Below the pieces are notes generated by a model, which saw only the letters and a program-made list of their open reading frames with translations, was not told the DNA's origin and did not search any database. A stretch of 55,161 nt of DNA from the NCBI RefSeq assembly GCF_013283785.1, contig NZ_JABCPZ010000047.1:1-55161 (forward strand). Direction: 5' to 3'. The position numbers were made by a program, and so were the translations under genes. Shown here in pieces: positions 7,673 through 15,660 of the stretch; the stretch's first letter is position 1, and the number at the start of each line of letters is the position of its first letter. The stretch comes from Nonomuraea antri (GTDB lineage Bacteria > Actinomycetota > Actinomycetes > Streptosporangiales > Streptosporangiaceae).

Positions 7673-8142
7673 ACGCCACCCCCACCCTCGACCACGCCGG
7701 ACTCACCTGCGCCGACCTGAACGCCTCGCTCGTCTTCTACCGCGACCTGCTCGGCATGCCCCTGCTGGAATCGGGCGAGGCGCAGGGCCGCGCCGCCGGC
7801 ATCGAGGACGCCTGGCTCACCTACGCCATGCTCGACGCGGGCCGGGGCCAGATGATCGAACTGCTGCAGTACCGAGACTCCAGCGGCTCCAGCAGCTCCA
7901 GCGGCTCCCGCGGCGCCTCGGTCGCGCCGCCGGTCAGCAGCCCTGGGGGCGGGCACGTCGCGCTGGGCGTCCCGGACCTCGACCTGGTGCTCGGCCGCCT
8001 GGCCGAAGCCGGATTCCACCCGCTCACCGCCACGCCGGTCACCATGTCAGGGCCCGGACTTGGACGGTGGGACGGTGCGCGGCTGGTGTACGTGCTCGAC
8101 CCCGACCGCCACGTGATCGAACTGGTCCAGTTCGCCGTCTAG
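7669..8142 (+). CDS. VOC/glyoxalase-like metalloenzyme
   Basis: 157-residue protein with two beta-alpha-beta-beta-beta modules of the vicinal-oxygen-chelate fold: LDHAGLTCADLNASLVFYRDLLGMPLLE at the N-terminus and GHVALGVPDLDLVLGRLAEAGF then VYVLDPDRHVIELVQF at the C-terminus. Metal ligands are probably His9, Glu64 (MIELLQ), a His in GGGHVAL and the Glu in VIELVQF. A Ser/Gly-rich insert follows residue 68. It is coupled to the decarboxylase (ATGA overlap) and may act on its product or serve as a dioxygenase or binding protein; the substrate cannot be read from sequence. Confidence 0.85.
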   Translation: MNATPTLDHAGLTCADLNASLVFYRDLLGMPLLESGEAQGRAAGIEDAWLTYAMLDAGRGQMIELLQYRDSSGSSSSSGSRGASVAPPVSSPGGGHVALGVPDLDLVLGRLAEAGFHPLTATPVTMSGPGLGRWDGARLVYVLDPDRHVIELVQFAV

Positions 8143-8526
8143 GTGTGCTTGGCGGATCATGGGTTTGCCCGTCACCATGCTGACGATGCCGGGGTCGTCG
8201 CTGGGCGTCACGGCCGGGATCGACATGCCGCCGGGCGAATCAGCGACGCGCTCCGGGGCTGCCGACGCTGTACGCGTCGGTGCGCCGGCCGAGCGATTGC
8301 ATGTGCTCGCTCGGCCGGCGCAGTTTGCCTGCGGTCTCGAAGGCGAGCGCCCCGGCGGCGCGCTGTTGGTCGGGAGTGGGGCCTGGTGCGGGGATCACCC
8401 GTCGGACCCTATGTGACAGGAAATGGCTGCACTCCTGTCACGTCGTCCTGGTTGAGGGCCCCGGTGCCGCGCACCGGGCTGCCAGGCGAGGAGGGGGTCC
8501 GGGCTCGCGGTGACCTGCGAAACGGG
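8143..8526. other. Intergenic region, possible 52-codon leftward ORF
   Basis: No firm gene. On the minus strand a GTG at 8398 opens 52 codons to a TGA at 8240-8242, giving MIPAPGPTPDQQRAAG at the start and a protein-like stretch ALAFETAGKLRRPSEHMQSL. Only a weak GGG is upstream, and the hairpin at 8281-8322 lies inside it. It may be the tail of a decayed gene or just the terminator zone between the VOC gene and the convergent TetR gene. Confidence 0.3.
8281..8322. terminator. Strong bidirectional hairpin
   Basis: A perfect 16-bp inverted repeat (TGCGCCGGCCGAGCGA and its complement, 8281-8296 and 8307-8322) around a 10-nt loop. It sits between the rightward VOC gene and the leftward TetR gene, where a shared terminator is expected. 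There is no long T-tract, which is common for actinomycete terminators. Confidence 0.55.
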
Positions 8527-9180
8527 CTAGCGCGTGGCGTAGGCGCGGATGAAGGCGCGGGCGCCGGAGGTCATGATCTGGCGGATCCGCTCAGGGTCGG
8601 CGGTCGCGGGGTCGGGTTGGTCGTTGTAGGCCAGCAGAATGGTCAGAGCGGCGAGGTGGCCGGCCGCCATGGACGGGTCGTCGGTGTCGAGGAGCCCCAC
8701 GTTCGCGAAGTGGGCGACGCGATCGGCGAGGGCGTCTTCGGCGGACACGGTCACGACGTCGTCCTGGTTGCCCGGCTCCCGCCAGCGTCGCTGAGCGACG
8801 AGCGCGAACGCGGCGGCGTAGTCGGCGGAGCCGACGAGAGTCCTGCCCAGTTCGAGGACGAGCGCGGTGATCGCCTCCTGAAGCCCGGGAACCGTGGTGA
8901 TGGTCCCGTCCATGGGGAGGTGCCGGTCCAGGGCGTGCTGGATCGACGCGTTCAGGGTGTCGGAGGTCTCGGACAAGATGGCCAGGAACAGGCGGTTCTT
9001 GTCACCGAAGTAGTCGTAGACGGTGCGCTTGGAGACCCCGGCGCGAGCCGCCACGGCATCCATGCTGACGCTGTCCACCCCCTGGCGCGCGAACAGTTCA
9101 CGCGCGGCGGAGATGATCGCCGCCCGTTTCTCCCGGTCGCCTTCGCGTAGCGGCTTGTCCGAGCTCACAGTGCTTCCCAC
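8527..9180 (-). CDS. TetR/AcrR-family repressor
   Basis: 217 residues; the N-terminal HTH REKRAAIISAARELFARQGVDSVSMDAVAARAGVSKRTVYDYFGDKNRLF is a textbook TetR DNA-binding domain, followed by a helical ligand/dimerisation domain. It is divergent from the gene remnant at 9239 and the flavoprotein at 9605, with two palindromic operators in the 58 bp between, so it probably represses that unit and itself. Two GTG starts are possible, 9180 and 9168; the second has GGGA six nt upstream and is the better supported. Such TetR proteins next to DHA2 pumps usually sense the pump substrate; here the pump is broken. Confidence 0.9.
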   Translation of the reverse strand: MGSTVSSDKPLREGDREKRAAIISAARELFARQGVDSVSMDAVAARAGVSKRTVYDYFGDKNRLFLAILSETSDTLNASIQHALDRHLPMDGTITTVPGLQEAITALVLELGRTLVGSADYAAAFALVAQRRWREPGNQDDVVTVSAEDALADRVAHFANVGLLDTDDPSMAAGHLAALTILLAYNDQPDPATADPERIRQIMTSGARAFIRAYATR

Positions 9181-9190
9181 CCGTCCCAGG

Positions 9191-9235
9191 CTACACCGGT
9201 GAGTGTAGTTCTACACTGCACGGTGTAGTGTAGAA
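9191..9235. promoter_or_regulatory. Tandem TetR operators
   Basis: Two copies of CTACAC-N6-GTGTAG, at 9191-9208 and 9211-9228, separated by 2 bp, i.e. a 20-bp repeat spacing (about two helical turns). The middle also reads as GTGTAG-TT-CTACAC, and TTCTACACT (9209-9217) pairs with AGTGTAGAA (9227-9235). They cover the gap between the TetR start and the rightward unit, so one repressor can shut both promoters. Confidence 0.8.
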
Positions 9236-9238
9236 GGC

Positions 9239-9526
9239 GTGTCGCAATCTCTCACGAGCGCACCGGTCACCGACCGCCGGCTGACCTTCATCGGTCTCGT
9301 CCCCCATCGGTTTCGTTCTGGCGCCGAGAGCCTTCACACCACGCTCCTGGACTCCACGATCGCGAACATCGCCCCAGACCACCTGCGCACGCAGTCCGAC
9401 ACCTCGGCCGCCCGGACCCAATGGGTGGCAACCGGGCATCTGCCGACGTACGCGGCCGTGATCCCGGCGAGGGGGTGGATCTCGAAACGGTTCGGCGCTC
9501 TGCCACTCCTGCTCACCTTCTTGGTC
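9239..9526 (+). pseudogene. Remnant of a DHA2/EmrB-type MFS pump
   Basis: The first 96 codons of an open frame match the start of QacA/EmrB-type drug:H+ antiporters in order: LDSTIANIAPDHL (family pattern LDSTIVNVALP), then TQWVATGHLPTYAAVIPARGW and ISKRFGALPLLLTFLV (pattern QWVVTGYLLAYAAVIPxTGWLSDRFG). Many key residues are altered, the rest of the roughly 450-residue transporter is missing, and the frame runs straight into the next gene. It is a deleted, degenerate pump gene that once stood directly under the TetR operators. Confidence 0.75.
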
Positions 9527-9604
9527 CCGAAGACCAAACCACTCAACCGGCAGCGTCCGTCACCACGACGGCTTAACCGCAGCCCCCGGGAGAGGAGAAC
9601 ACCC

Positions 9605-10315
9605 ATGCCGCAGGCACCCACGCTCATCGGCAAGCTCGCCGAAACCGTCATGGGCCGCCGAGCGCGCGTCCTCGGCCTCGACGAACCCGCCCCCGGGTTC
9701 GTCGAGGTGGACCTGCGCGCCGAAGCGCCCCCCGGCGGCTGGCAGCCCGGCCACGAGATCCAGGTCCGCGCCACCCCCACCCAAGGCCGCCGCTACACCG
9801 TACGGACGGTGGACGCGCACGACCCCGAGCACGTCACCGTCCTGGCCACCACCCAGGCCGGCGGCCCCGGCACCCGCTGGATCCGCGACCTGCGCGCCGG
9901 CGCCGAGTTCACCGTGCTGACCGGACGCCACCGGCCCCCGCGCGAGCACGGAACCCCGCGCCTCTACCTCGGCGACGGCTGCACCCTCGGCACCATCGAC
10001 GCCTACGCTCATACTCACGCCGGCACCCGGGACATCGTCGTCATCGAAGTGCCCTCCGACGCCCTGCATCTCCTCCCTGACCGCTGGCCGCAACACCGTT
10101 TCCTCCCCGCCGGCCAGGCACCGGGCGACGCGCTCCAGAGCTGGCTGGAACACGCCGCCGCGAACGGCGAACTCGCCGGCGTGGAAGGTGCGCTGCTGCT
10201 CGGCCACGCCCAATCCCTCCAGCGCCAGCGCCGCACGCTGATCGACGGTGGGATCCTGCCGCGCCGCGCCATCACCACCAAGCCGTACTGGGCCACCGGC
10301 AAACAAGGCTTGTGA
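9605..10315 (+). CDS. Siderophore-interacting FAD-binding protein (SIP family)
   Basis: 236-residue protein resembling NAD(P)H-dependent ferric-siderophore reductases of the SIP/ViuB family. The N-terminal FAD-binding barrel contains GHEIQVR and RRYTVRTVD (family RxYTxR, which contacts FAD). The C-terminal half has the SIP pattern LYLGDGCTLGTIDAY, a variable nucleotide-binding part, and the ending GILPRRAITTKPYWATGKQG. ATG follows GGGAGAGGAG with good spacing. It lies behind the dead MFS pump and TetR operators, so it was probably co-regulated with it. Family assignment is good; iron-siderophore substrate is inferred from the family. Confidence 0.82.
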   Translation: MPQAPTLIGKLAETVMGRRARVLGLDEPAPGFVEVDLRAEAPPGGWQPGHEIQVRATPTQGRRYTVRTVDAHDPEHVTVLATTQAGGPGTRWIRDLRAGAEFTVLTGRHRPPREHGTPRLYLGDGCTLGTIDAYAHTHAGTRDIVVIEVPSDALHLLPDRWPQHRFLPAGQAPGDALQSWLEHAAANGELAGVEGALLLGHAQSLQRQRRTLIDGGILPRRAITTKPYWATGKQGL

Positions 10316-10983
10316 CACCAAGCCAACCGCCTGCACACACCACGCCTGGAAGACGATCCCAGCGGGAGCCTCCAGGCATGACCTGCGCGTCGGTACATCC
10401 CTGGGAATCCGGTCACCAGCGCCATCAGATGGTCAGCCACGTCCTTCGAGCCTGCAACCCAGCCGCTGATGCGCGGCAGGCGGCCAACTTCAGGCAGGTC
10501 AGGAGTCCCAGGGTTTCGGGTGTTTCCCAGGCGCGGTCAGCTGCCGTTCGGGGTCGGTTCCTGCTGGTCCGGCCGGTGAAGGCCTGCCGGTCCCGCGGGA
10601 GGCGCTGCGGGAGGGCGATCACCGGCTCGAGGACCTCCATCGCGGCCTCGGGCGTGATGGCGTCGTCGTCGCTGAGGTCCAGGCTGACGACGAGCCGCGT
10701 GAGCGTCGTGACGGACCTCCTGGCCGGTCGCAGGAGGTTGTGATGCGTTCGGGACGGCTGCCCACAGCGTGAAGGCGGCTCTGGTCAGCCTGTTGCTGGT
10801 TCAGCGAGCCGGGCTTCCATCTCGCTGATCATCTGGGTGGGCAAGGCCCGCGCGTCGGCTTTGTGGCTGATCTGCGGGCGGTCGTCCCGACCGCAGATTT
10901 CCTGCAGCCGCCACGCATATGCCACTCGCGATGCTGGGCGCGCGCGGAACGGCATCCGCATCCCCCTCGAAGAAAGGACGCCA
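10316..10983. other. Non-coding stretch with a possible gene fragment
   Basis: No gene with a ribosome-binding site is seen. On the minus strand at about 10560-10720 a protein-like segment (SLDLSDDDAITPEAAMEVLE then VIALPQRLPRDR) lacks a start and degenerates at both ends, so it looks like a decayed ORF. An imperfect hairpin (10870-10898; ATCTGCGG...GTC paired with GACCGCAGAT, 5-nt loop) lies about 90 nt before the secreted-protein start at 10984 and may be regulatory. Confidence 0.35.
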
Positions 10984-11304
10984 ATGGCGATCAAGCGCGT
11001 TGTCACCGTACTGGTGGCGAGCTCTGTGGCCGCGTTCGGGCTCACCCTGACCGCTTCCACCGCTTCGGCGGACCCGGGCGGCGCCCCCTGTTACGGCAAC
11101 ACGCAGGGCCTGTTCATCAAGGACAAGGGCCGCAGCGGCGACTTCCTCTGGGCCGACGTCCTCAACTGCGGCCCGTCGCATGGGGTGACCCTTGATGTCT
11201 CGCTCGCGCCCGACCCGCCGTGCAGGACCATCAAGCGCGGCGAGAGCAGGGTGATCCGTGGCTGGTCCCATGGGGGTGGCATCCGCAAGGCGAAGTACTG
11301 CTGA
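10984..11304 (+). CDS. Small secreted four-cysteine protein (amylase-inhibitor-like, tentative)
   Basis: 106 residues with a clear Sec signal peptide (MAIKRVVTVLVASSVAAFGL, probable cleavage after TASA near residue 33) and a mature part of about 73 residues with four cysteines: near its start, mid, about two thirds, and the last residue. The C2-C3 spacing of 18, the CRTIKRGESR turn and a GWSHGGGIRKAKYC ending recall the tendamistat-type proteinaceous alpha-amylase inhibitors (also about 74 residues, two disulfides), but the inhibitory Trp-Arg-Tyr is not obvious and C1-C2 spacing is longer. The ATG is preceded by AAAGGA. Secretion is confident; inhibitor role is a guess. Confidence 0.75.
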   Translation: MAIKRVVTVLVASSVAAFGLTLTASTASADPGGAPCYGNTQGLFIKDKGRSGDFLWADVLNCGPSHGVTLDVSLAPDPPCRTIKRGESRVIRGWSHGGGIRKAKYC

Positions 11305-11842
11305 CGTCCTCAGCGGCTGACTGGGCGAGGGCCGGACCGGCTCTCGCCCAACCGCCGGTCCGTGCGGCCGACGAGACGGCGGCGCGGTGGCCTTGTCCGA
11401 ATGTCCGTACTCCGTGGAACCCGGGATCCGGAACAGGTCAGCGATCTGCTGGATCGTCTTCGCGTTACACAGCTCCTGACCGCAGCCGATCGAGGCGGGT
11501 GACCTCGGGTATGTCGCCTTCGCGCAGCAACTGCAGGACGAGGTCGAGTGCGGCGGTCATCTACCTGCACACCAGGATGGTGGAGATCGTCCTGGCCGGG
11601 CCGGTAAAAATCGACGTCAGCCGGTCCGCTCTGAGCGGCGGACACCCAGGGGTGGCCCGCGCCATGGGCGGGCCACCCCTGGTGGCTTATTACGGCCCGT
11701 TCTGGATGAGTTCGACGATGACGTGGAGGTGGTCTCGGTGTCGAAAGCGGCGATGGCGCTGATGGCGCCGAGTTCGGCGCGAGCCTGCGGGAGCGTTCTG
11801 TGAGATGACGGACTGTTGCTCGGCAGCCGGGCAGGTCGTCGG
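11305..11842. other. Intergenic region with a decayed leftward gene tail
   Basis: No intact gene. On the minus strand, 11800-11690 reads protein-like but needs a frameshift: RAELGAISAIAAFDTE in one frame, then HLHVIVELIQNGP followed by stop codons in another. It may be the C-terminus of a lost gene. The strong hairpin at 11646-11682 lies just beyond that stop and also beyond the PI-PLC-like gene. Confidence 0.35.
11646..11682 (-). terminator. Hairpin terminator
   Basis: Perfect 15-bp inverted repeat (CCAGGGGTGGCCCGC and complement) with a 7-nt loop. It is about 160 nt downstream of the leftward PI-PLC-like gene stop, so it probably terminates that transcript (or that of the decayed ORF tail at 11690). 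It could also stop readthrough from 11304 on the other strand. Confidence 0.55.
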
Positions 11843-13318
11843 CTACTTGCTGGCGCCCGCGGCTTGGAGAAGGGTCTCGTACCAGCCGGCGTACGGGTGG
11901 TTCGTCGCGGGGAAGCTGGCCAGCGGGTTCGTGGCGGCGTCCGGGGCGTCGAAGTCCCAGGCGCGCACCAATCGGTTGTCCGCCCGCGCGGCGGTGATGA
12001 AGGCGTCGTTCTCCGGGTCGGCTCCCGCGGCGTAGTACAGTGCGTTCTGCTTGAGCTCGGCGGAGTCGCCCTTCTGGAACTCGACGAAGGCGACCTGTTG
12101 GTAGCGGATCAGGTCACCCTGGAACACGTCGGTGTCCACGCGCAGGGTCTCGGCCGGGGTAGCGCCGTCAGCGCCGGTCCACACGTGGACCTTGGAGGAA
12201 TCGCTCTGCGAGGTGGCCTTGTCATAGAGAGCGTCGGACGTCTTTTCGTTGTTGTCCCAGGAGACACTCATGGCGGCGGCGTTGAGTTCGCCGTCCCAGT
12301 CCCAGTTCTGGCCGGGGTCGTTCTCGCTTGTGTGGATCTCACGCAGCCGGGTGCCCGCCGGGTCGACGAACTGGACCGTCGGATTGGTGCCGGTGTCATA
12401 GGGGCGGCTGAACGACCAGGTGATCTCGCCGGTTTCGGCGCTGACGCGCCCGACGCGGTAAATCAACACGTCGGACTCCGGGAATTCGTGGACCTCGACC
12501 AGGTCGCCGTTGTCGTTCAGCGCCACGGCGGGGTTGTCACCGGCGAAGTCGTACCTGCCGTGCCGGAGCCAGGTCACACGGCCGTTGACGTAGGTGCCGG
12601 ACCAGTACCACAGCGTATTCGAGCTCTCGGACCTGTGGACCTCGACAACCTGGCCGCGCCCGTTGATCGCGATGGCGGGGTCTCGGCCGAGGTCGCGCTT
12701 GTACCGCGCGCGGGTGCCGGAGTTGCCGGAGATCAGCGGGATCACCCGGCCGCGCAGCTCGTTCACCGTCGGCGGGTCGGCCTCGTCGAAATCCTCGGAC
12801 CGGAAGAGGTTAGAGCCGAAGACGGAGGTGAGCATGTCGTTGAGGAACGCCGGATTCATCGAGGAATAGGAGGTGTTGTCGCCGTCGGTGATGTCGGACT
12901 TGAAGTCGAGAGCCAGGGTGATGGGCGCCGCATCCGGATGCTGGTCGGACCAGGCATCGACGATCCGGAGCCAGTCGTAGAGCCTGTTCGACACGGGGTT
13001 TCCGTTGTGGTCCACGTCTTGGCCGGCGAAGAAGTGGCCCAGGTAGTAGCCGCGCCGAGTGAAGCGCCAGTTGTCGTGAACGTCGTACTCGATGAAACGG
13101 ACACCCGCGTCGAGCTGCTCCACGATCGAGCCTCTCTCCTTGTCGCCGTTGTCGCCCGAGTAGCTGTTGTGGGTGGCGCGGAAAATCGCCTGAGGTAACG
13201 GAACGTCCGCGACCGTGGTCAGTGCGGTGGCGCCGACGGGTGCCGCTCCCGCGCTCAGGGGTAGTGCAGTGGCAGCGGCCAGAACAAGAGCAGTTGCGAA
13301 TCTTCTCGTGCGGGTCAT
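11843..13318 (-). CDS. Secreted PI-PLC-like phosphodiesterase with internal repeats
   Basis: 491 residues. A signal peptide (residues 1-27) is followed by a phosphatidylinositol-specific phospholipase C X-type domain: FRATHNSYSGD with catalytic-position His50, QLDAGVRFIEYDVHD, GYYLGHF with second His95, then TLALDFKSD. From residue 212 three repeats of about 50 residues share a core xPxVxLNDxGxLxEVHxS (AIAINGRGQVVEVHRS, AVALNDNGDLVEVHEF, TVQFVDPAGTRLREIHTS), suggesting half of a propeller or a binding module. ATG follows GGAGGAA. It likely cleaves phosphodiesters outside the cell, calcium-free as for bacterial PI-PLCs; the substrate is unknown. Its upstream region carries the 50-bp element shared with 24473-24522. 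Confidence 0.85.
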   Translation of the reverse strand: MTRTRRFATALVLAAATALPLSAGAAPVGATALTTVADVPLPQAIFRATHNSYSGDNGDKERGSIVEQLDAGVRFIEYDVHDNWRFTRRGYYLGHFFAGQDVDHNGNPVSNRLYDWLRIVDAWSDQHPDAAPITLALDFKSDITDGDNTSYSSMNPAFLNDMLTSVFGSNLFRSEDFDEADPPTVNELRGRVIPLISGNSGTRARYKRDLGRDPAIAINGRGQVVEVHRSESSNTLWYWSGTYVNGRVTWLRHGRYDFAGDNPAVALNDNGDLVEVHEFPESDVLIYRVGRVSAETGEITWSFSRPYDTGTNPTVQFVDPAGTRLREIHTSENDPGQNWDWDGELNAAAMSVSWDNNEKTSDALYDKATSQSDSSKVHVWTGADGATPAETLRVDTDVFQGDLIRYQQVAFVEFQKGDSAELKQNALYYAAGADPENDAFITAARADNRLVRAWDFDAPDAATNPLASFPATNHPYAGWYETLLQAAGASK

Positions 13319-13468
13319 GGACGCGATTCCTCCGTGATTCGGTCGGATGTGACGACGGGCCGCAGAACCGGTGACCGGTGCGACTTGCACGCCCGCGAAC
13401 CTTTTCGGCACAGGTCGGAAGAGAAGTGGCACAAGGGATCCGGGGATGAACCTGGCCGGTTCATTCGT

Positions 13469-13518
13469 CGAGCATGCGGGCGGGCAGGTTAGTGGCGCTT
13501 TCACAGCGCTTTAGCGGC
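13469..13518 (-). promoter_or_regulatory. 50-bp shared upstream element, copy A
   Basis: Read on the minus strand this block (starts GCCGCTAAAGCGCTGTGAAA, ends CATGCTCG) matches 24473-24522 at 46 of 50 positions without gaps; the first 23 bases are identical. It ends 150 nt upstream of the PI-PLC-like start. It contains the direct repeat AAAGCG-N5-AAAGCG, and TAAAGCGCTGTGA resembles a LacI-family operator. It is probably a regulator site or promoter shared by exoprotein genes. Confidence 0.7.
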
Positions 13519-14011
13519 AGCTCAGACCCATGAGGTCGCCGCCGCTACGACATGGGCGACATGTGAGACCGCGACCTGGTGGTGGAGTCGCGCACCAGGC
13601 CGCACGCAACAGCGTCCACCCGCGCGCTGCGGCGCCGGCGGCCGCGCCTGTCCGCCCGAGGACAGCGGCGGCCCCGAGGGTTACGCCGAGCACCTGCGCC
13701 ATCGCGAGAGCTGGACGTACCGGGTGGCCGAATGCGACCGCGCCGAGGCCAACGCTGGCCTGACCGCCCTGGCCCAGGTCAGCCGTACGCAACCTGCCCA
13801 CTCCGAACATCACCCGGCCCACGCAGAGAGATGCGCTCACGGAGGAAATGTCAGGTGGACGGCGGCGGTACCCCAACAGCACCCGCGAGCTGCAGGAGCA
13901 CCGGCCCGGCAAGTCCAGGGCCGCCGTCCGCGCTGAACTCGAGAAACGTCGGCGCCCCTCAGCGTGGCAACGACGCCGGGACCTTCGGGTTACCGGCGTG
14001 CAGAACCCGAG
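13519..14011. other. Gap without a supported gene
   Basis: Frames here are Arg/Pro-rich and lack domains. A 58-codon plus-strand frame (13848-14024) begins immediately after GGAGGAA (no spacer) and overlaps the SDR tail; it is very basic and not convincing. Short protein-like pieces suggest sequence decay. Confidence 0.35.
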
Positions 14012-14989
14012 TCACTCCTCGTGACGGCGCATGTCGGGAAACACGGCCGCCAGGGTCGGACTGTCGGGCCGGTACAGGTCCAGCGGGTCGGCACGTATCG
14101 CCGCGTCGAGCGCGTGGGCGTCATCACCGACCAGGATGCGCCACGTCCCGGCACGTACGCCATCCAGAATGACCGTCGCGGCGTCGGCGGCCGACAGCGG
14201 CGCGCTGTCGCGAAACCACTCCCCCATGCCCTTGACCGCAGCCCGAACCTCCTCATCGCTCAACCGGTCGGCGGGAACGCCCGCGACGGCGGCGGCCAGC
14301 ACACGGAAGTCCGCGAGCTCCTCAGCGGTCATGTCATCAGGCTCGGGGCGGCCGTGGATCCGCCGTGAGTTGATCACGATCTCCGTGCCGACGTGCCCCG
14401 GCATCACCAGCGCGACCCGCACGTGCGGCGCGTTGATCCGCAGATCCGTCAGCATCGCCTCGGAAAAACCCTTCACCGCGAACTTCGCGGCACTGTACGC
14501 ACTCATCGGCACACCGGGGCCGGCCGCCCAGAACCCGTTGACACTGCTGGTGTTGACCAGGCACCCCTCATCACTGGCGATCAGAAGCGGCATGAACGCA
14601 CGCGTGCAGTTGTACACCCCGCCCCAGCAGACGCCGAACGTACGCTCCCACTCAGCCCGCGAGCCGGTGACGAAGCTGCTGCCACCGCCGATGCCGGCGT
14701 TGTTGAACAGCAGGTTGATATGACCGGTCCGGTGCCGCTCGGCCACCTCGTCGCGGAACCTCGTCACCTGAGCCTCGTCCGAGACGTCGCAGAGGTGGGT
14801 GGTGACCCGCACATCGCCGCCGCCGGGTGCGGCCTTGGCGGCTCGCTCGGCCGTGACGGCCAGCCCGGCCTCGTCGACGTCGCACGCGGCGACCGAACAG
14901 CCGTCAGCGGCCAGCTGAACGACCAGTTCGCGTCCCATCCCGGCGCCGCCTCCGGTGACGACGGCCATCTTTCCCGTGAACGATCTCAT
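14012..14989 (-). CDS. Short-chain dehydrogenase/reductase
   Basis: 325-residue classical-type SDR. Cofactor motif TGGGAGMG (residues 12-19) with a downstream acidic DVDEAG pointing to NAD(H) preference, NNAGIG, catalytic Ser in NTSSVNGF and YSAAK as the Tyr/Lys pair. A C-terminal extension after residue 215 (EPDDMTAEELADFRVL...) makes it longer than the usual 250 residues, as in many actinobacterial SDRs. ATG is preceded by GGAGGGG. No operon partner is visible, so the substrate alcohol or ketone cannot be assigned. Confidence 0.92.
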   Translation of the reverse strand: MRSFTGKMAVVTGGGAGMGRELVVQLAADGCSVAACDVDEAGLAVTAERAAKAAPGGGDVRVTTHLCDVSDEAQVTRFRDEVAERHRTGHINLLFNNAGIGGGSSFVTGSRAEWERTFGVCWGGVYNCTRAFMPLLIASDEGCLVNTSSVNGFWAAGPGVPMSAYSAAKFAVKGFSEAMLTDLRINAPHVRVALVMPGHVGTEIVINSRRIHGRPEPDDMTAEELADFRVLAAAVAGVPADRLSDEEVRAAVKGMGEWFRDSAPLSAADAATVILDGVRAGTWRILVGDDAHALDAAIRADPLDLYRPDSPTLAAVFPDMRRHEE

Positions 14990-15354
14990 CGCTCGACCCC
15001 TCCGTCGCTGACCACCCTCGCACGTACCGGGACGGCCATCAACGCCTGGTCCATGGGCAGTGGAGACAAGTCGCGTGGATGACGCAGGAGGTCATCCGGC
15101 AGGTGCTCGCCTACTGCGGCGCTCGAATGCTACGAAGCCTTCTCCCTTGATGAGGGGTGGTTGTTGGGCGCGTTTTGGTTTTCAAAAAGTCGACGCCTTT
15201 ACAATGTAGATTTCTAGATGGCCGTCGTACGATCACCCGACCAGGACCCTGCACAGCGTGGCGCGGTCGTGGTAGCAGCAGCATTCAACCGAGTACCGGC
15301 GGCGGGCAGCCATCGATGGCGATCTACGCCCTGGCCCTCGAGTGTCGGTCGGGC

Positions 15355-15660
15355 GGGACCAGGTATGGATGGCGTCGAGGCCACCCGCCGGATCACCCGG
15401 ATCTCACCGCAGATCAAGGTCCTCAGCCTGACCAGTACGCTTTCGTCGGGCTCAGGGTCGGCGCGTCCGGTTCCTGCTCAGGAGCGTCCTACCGGCCGAA
15501 CCGCTCTGTGCCATCAGGACCGTCACGTCGGGCGACGCGGGAGTCTCGCCAGCGGCGACCACCGGCTGAGGCCACGGTGCAACGCATCTGGGGCGGATGC
15601 TGCTGGAGCTGCGCGACCGGGTACAAGGGGCGGTGATCTTCGCCTACCCGCAGGTTCAGG
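15355..15660 (+). pseudogene. Remnant of a NarL/LuxR-type response regulator
   Basis: Translation pieces in successive frames match a NarL-family regulator in the right order: PGMDGVEATRRITRISPQIKVLSLT (receiver strand 3-4), then after a shift YAFVGLRVGASG, after another shift FLLRSVLPAEPLCAIRTVTSGDAGVSP, and near the end HLGRMLLELRDRVQGAVIFAY (the HTH recognition helix region). At least two frameshifts are present, the N-terminal phosphorylation-site part is missing, and there is a deletion between receiver and HTH. The family is clear, and the gene is dead. Confidence 0.75.

Noticed and set aside
8240..8398. 52-codon leftward ORF with a protein-like stretch
   Set aside because: No good ribosome-binding site, and a strong terminator hairpin lies inside it; kept only as a note in the gap entry.
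13848..14024. 58-codon basic ORF after GGAGGAA
   Set aside because: The ribosome-binding site directly abuts the ATG, the product is Arg-rich without a family, and it overlaps the end of the SDR gene.
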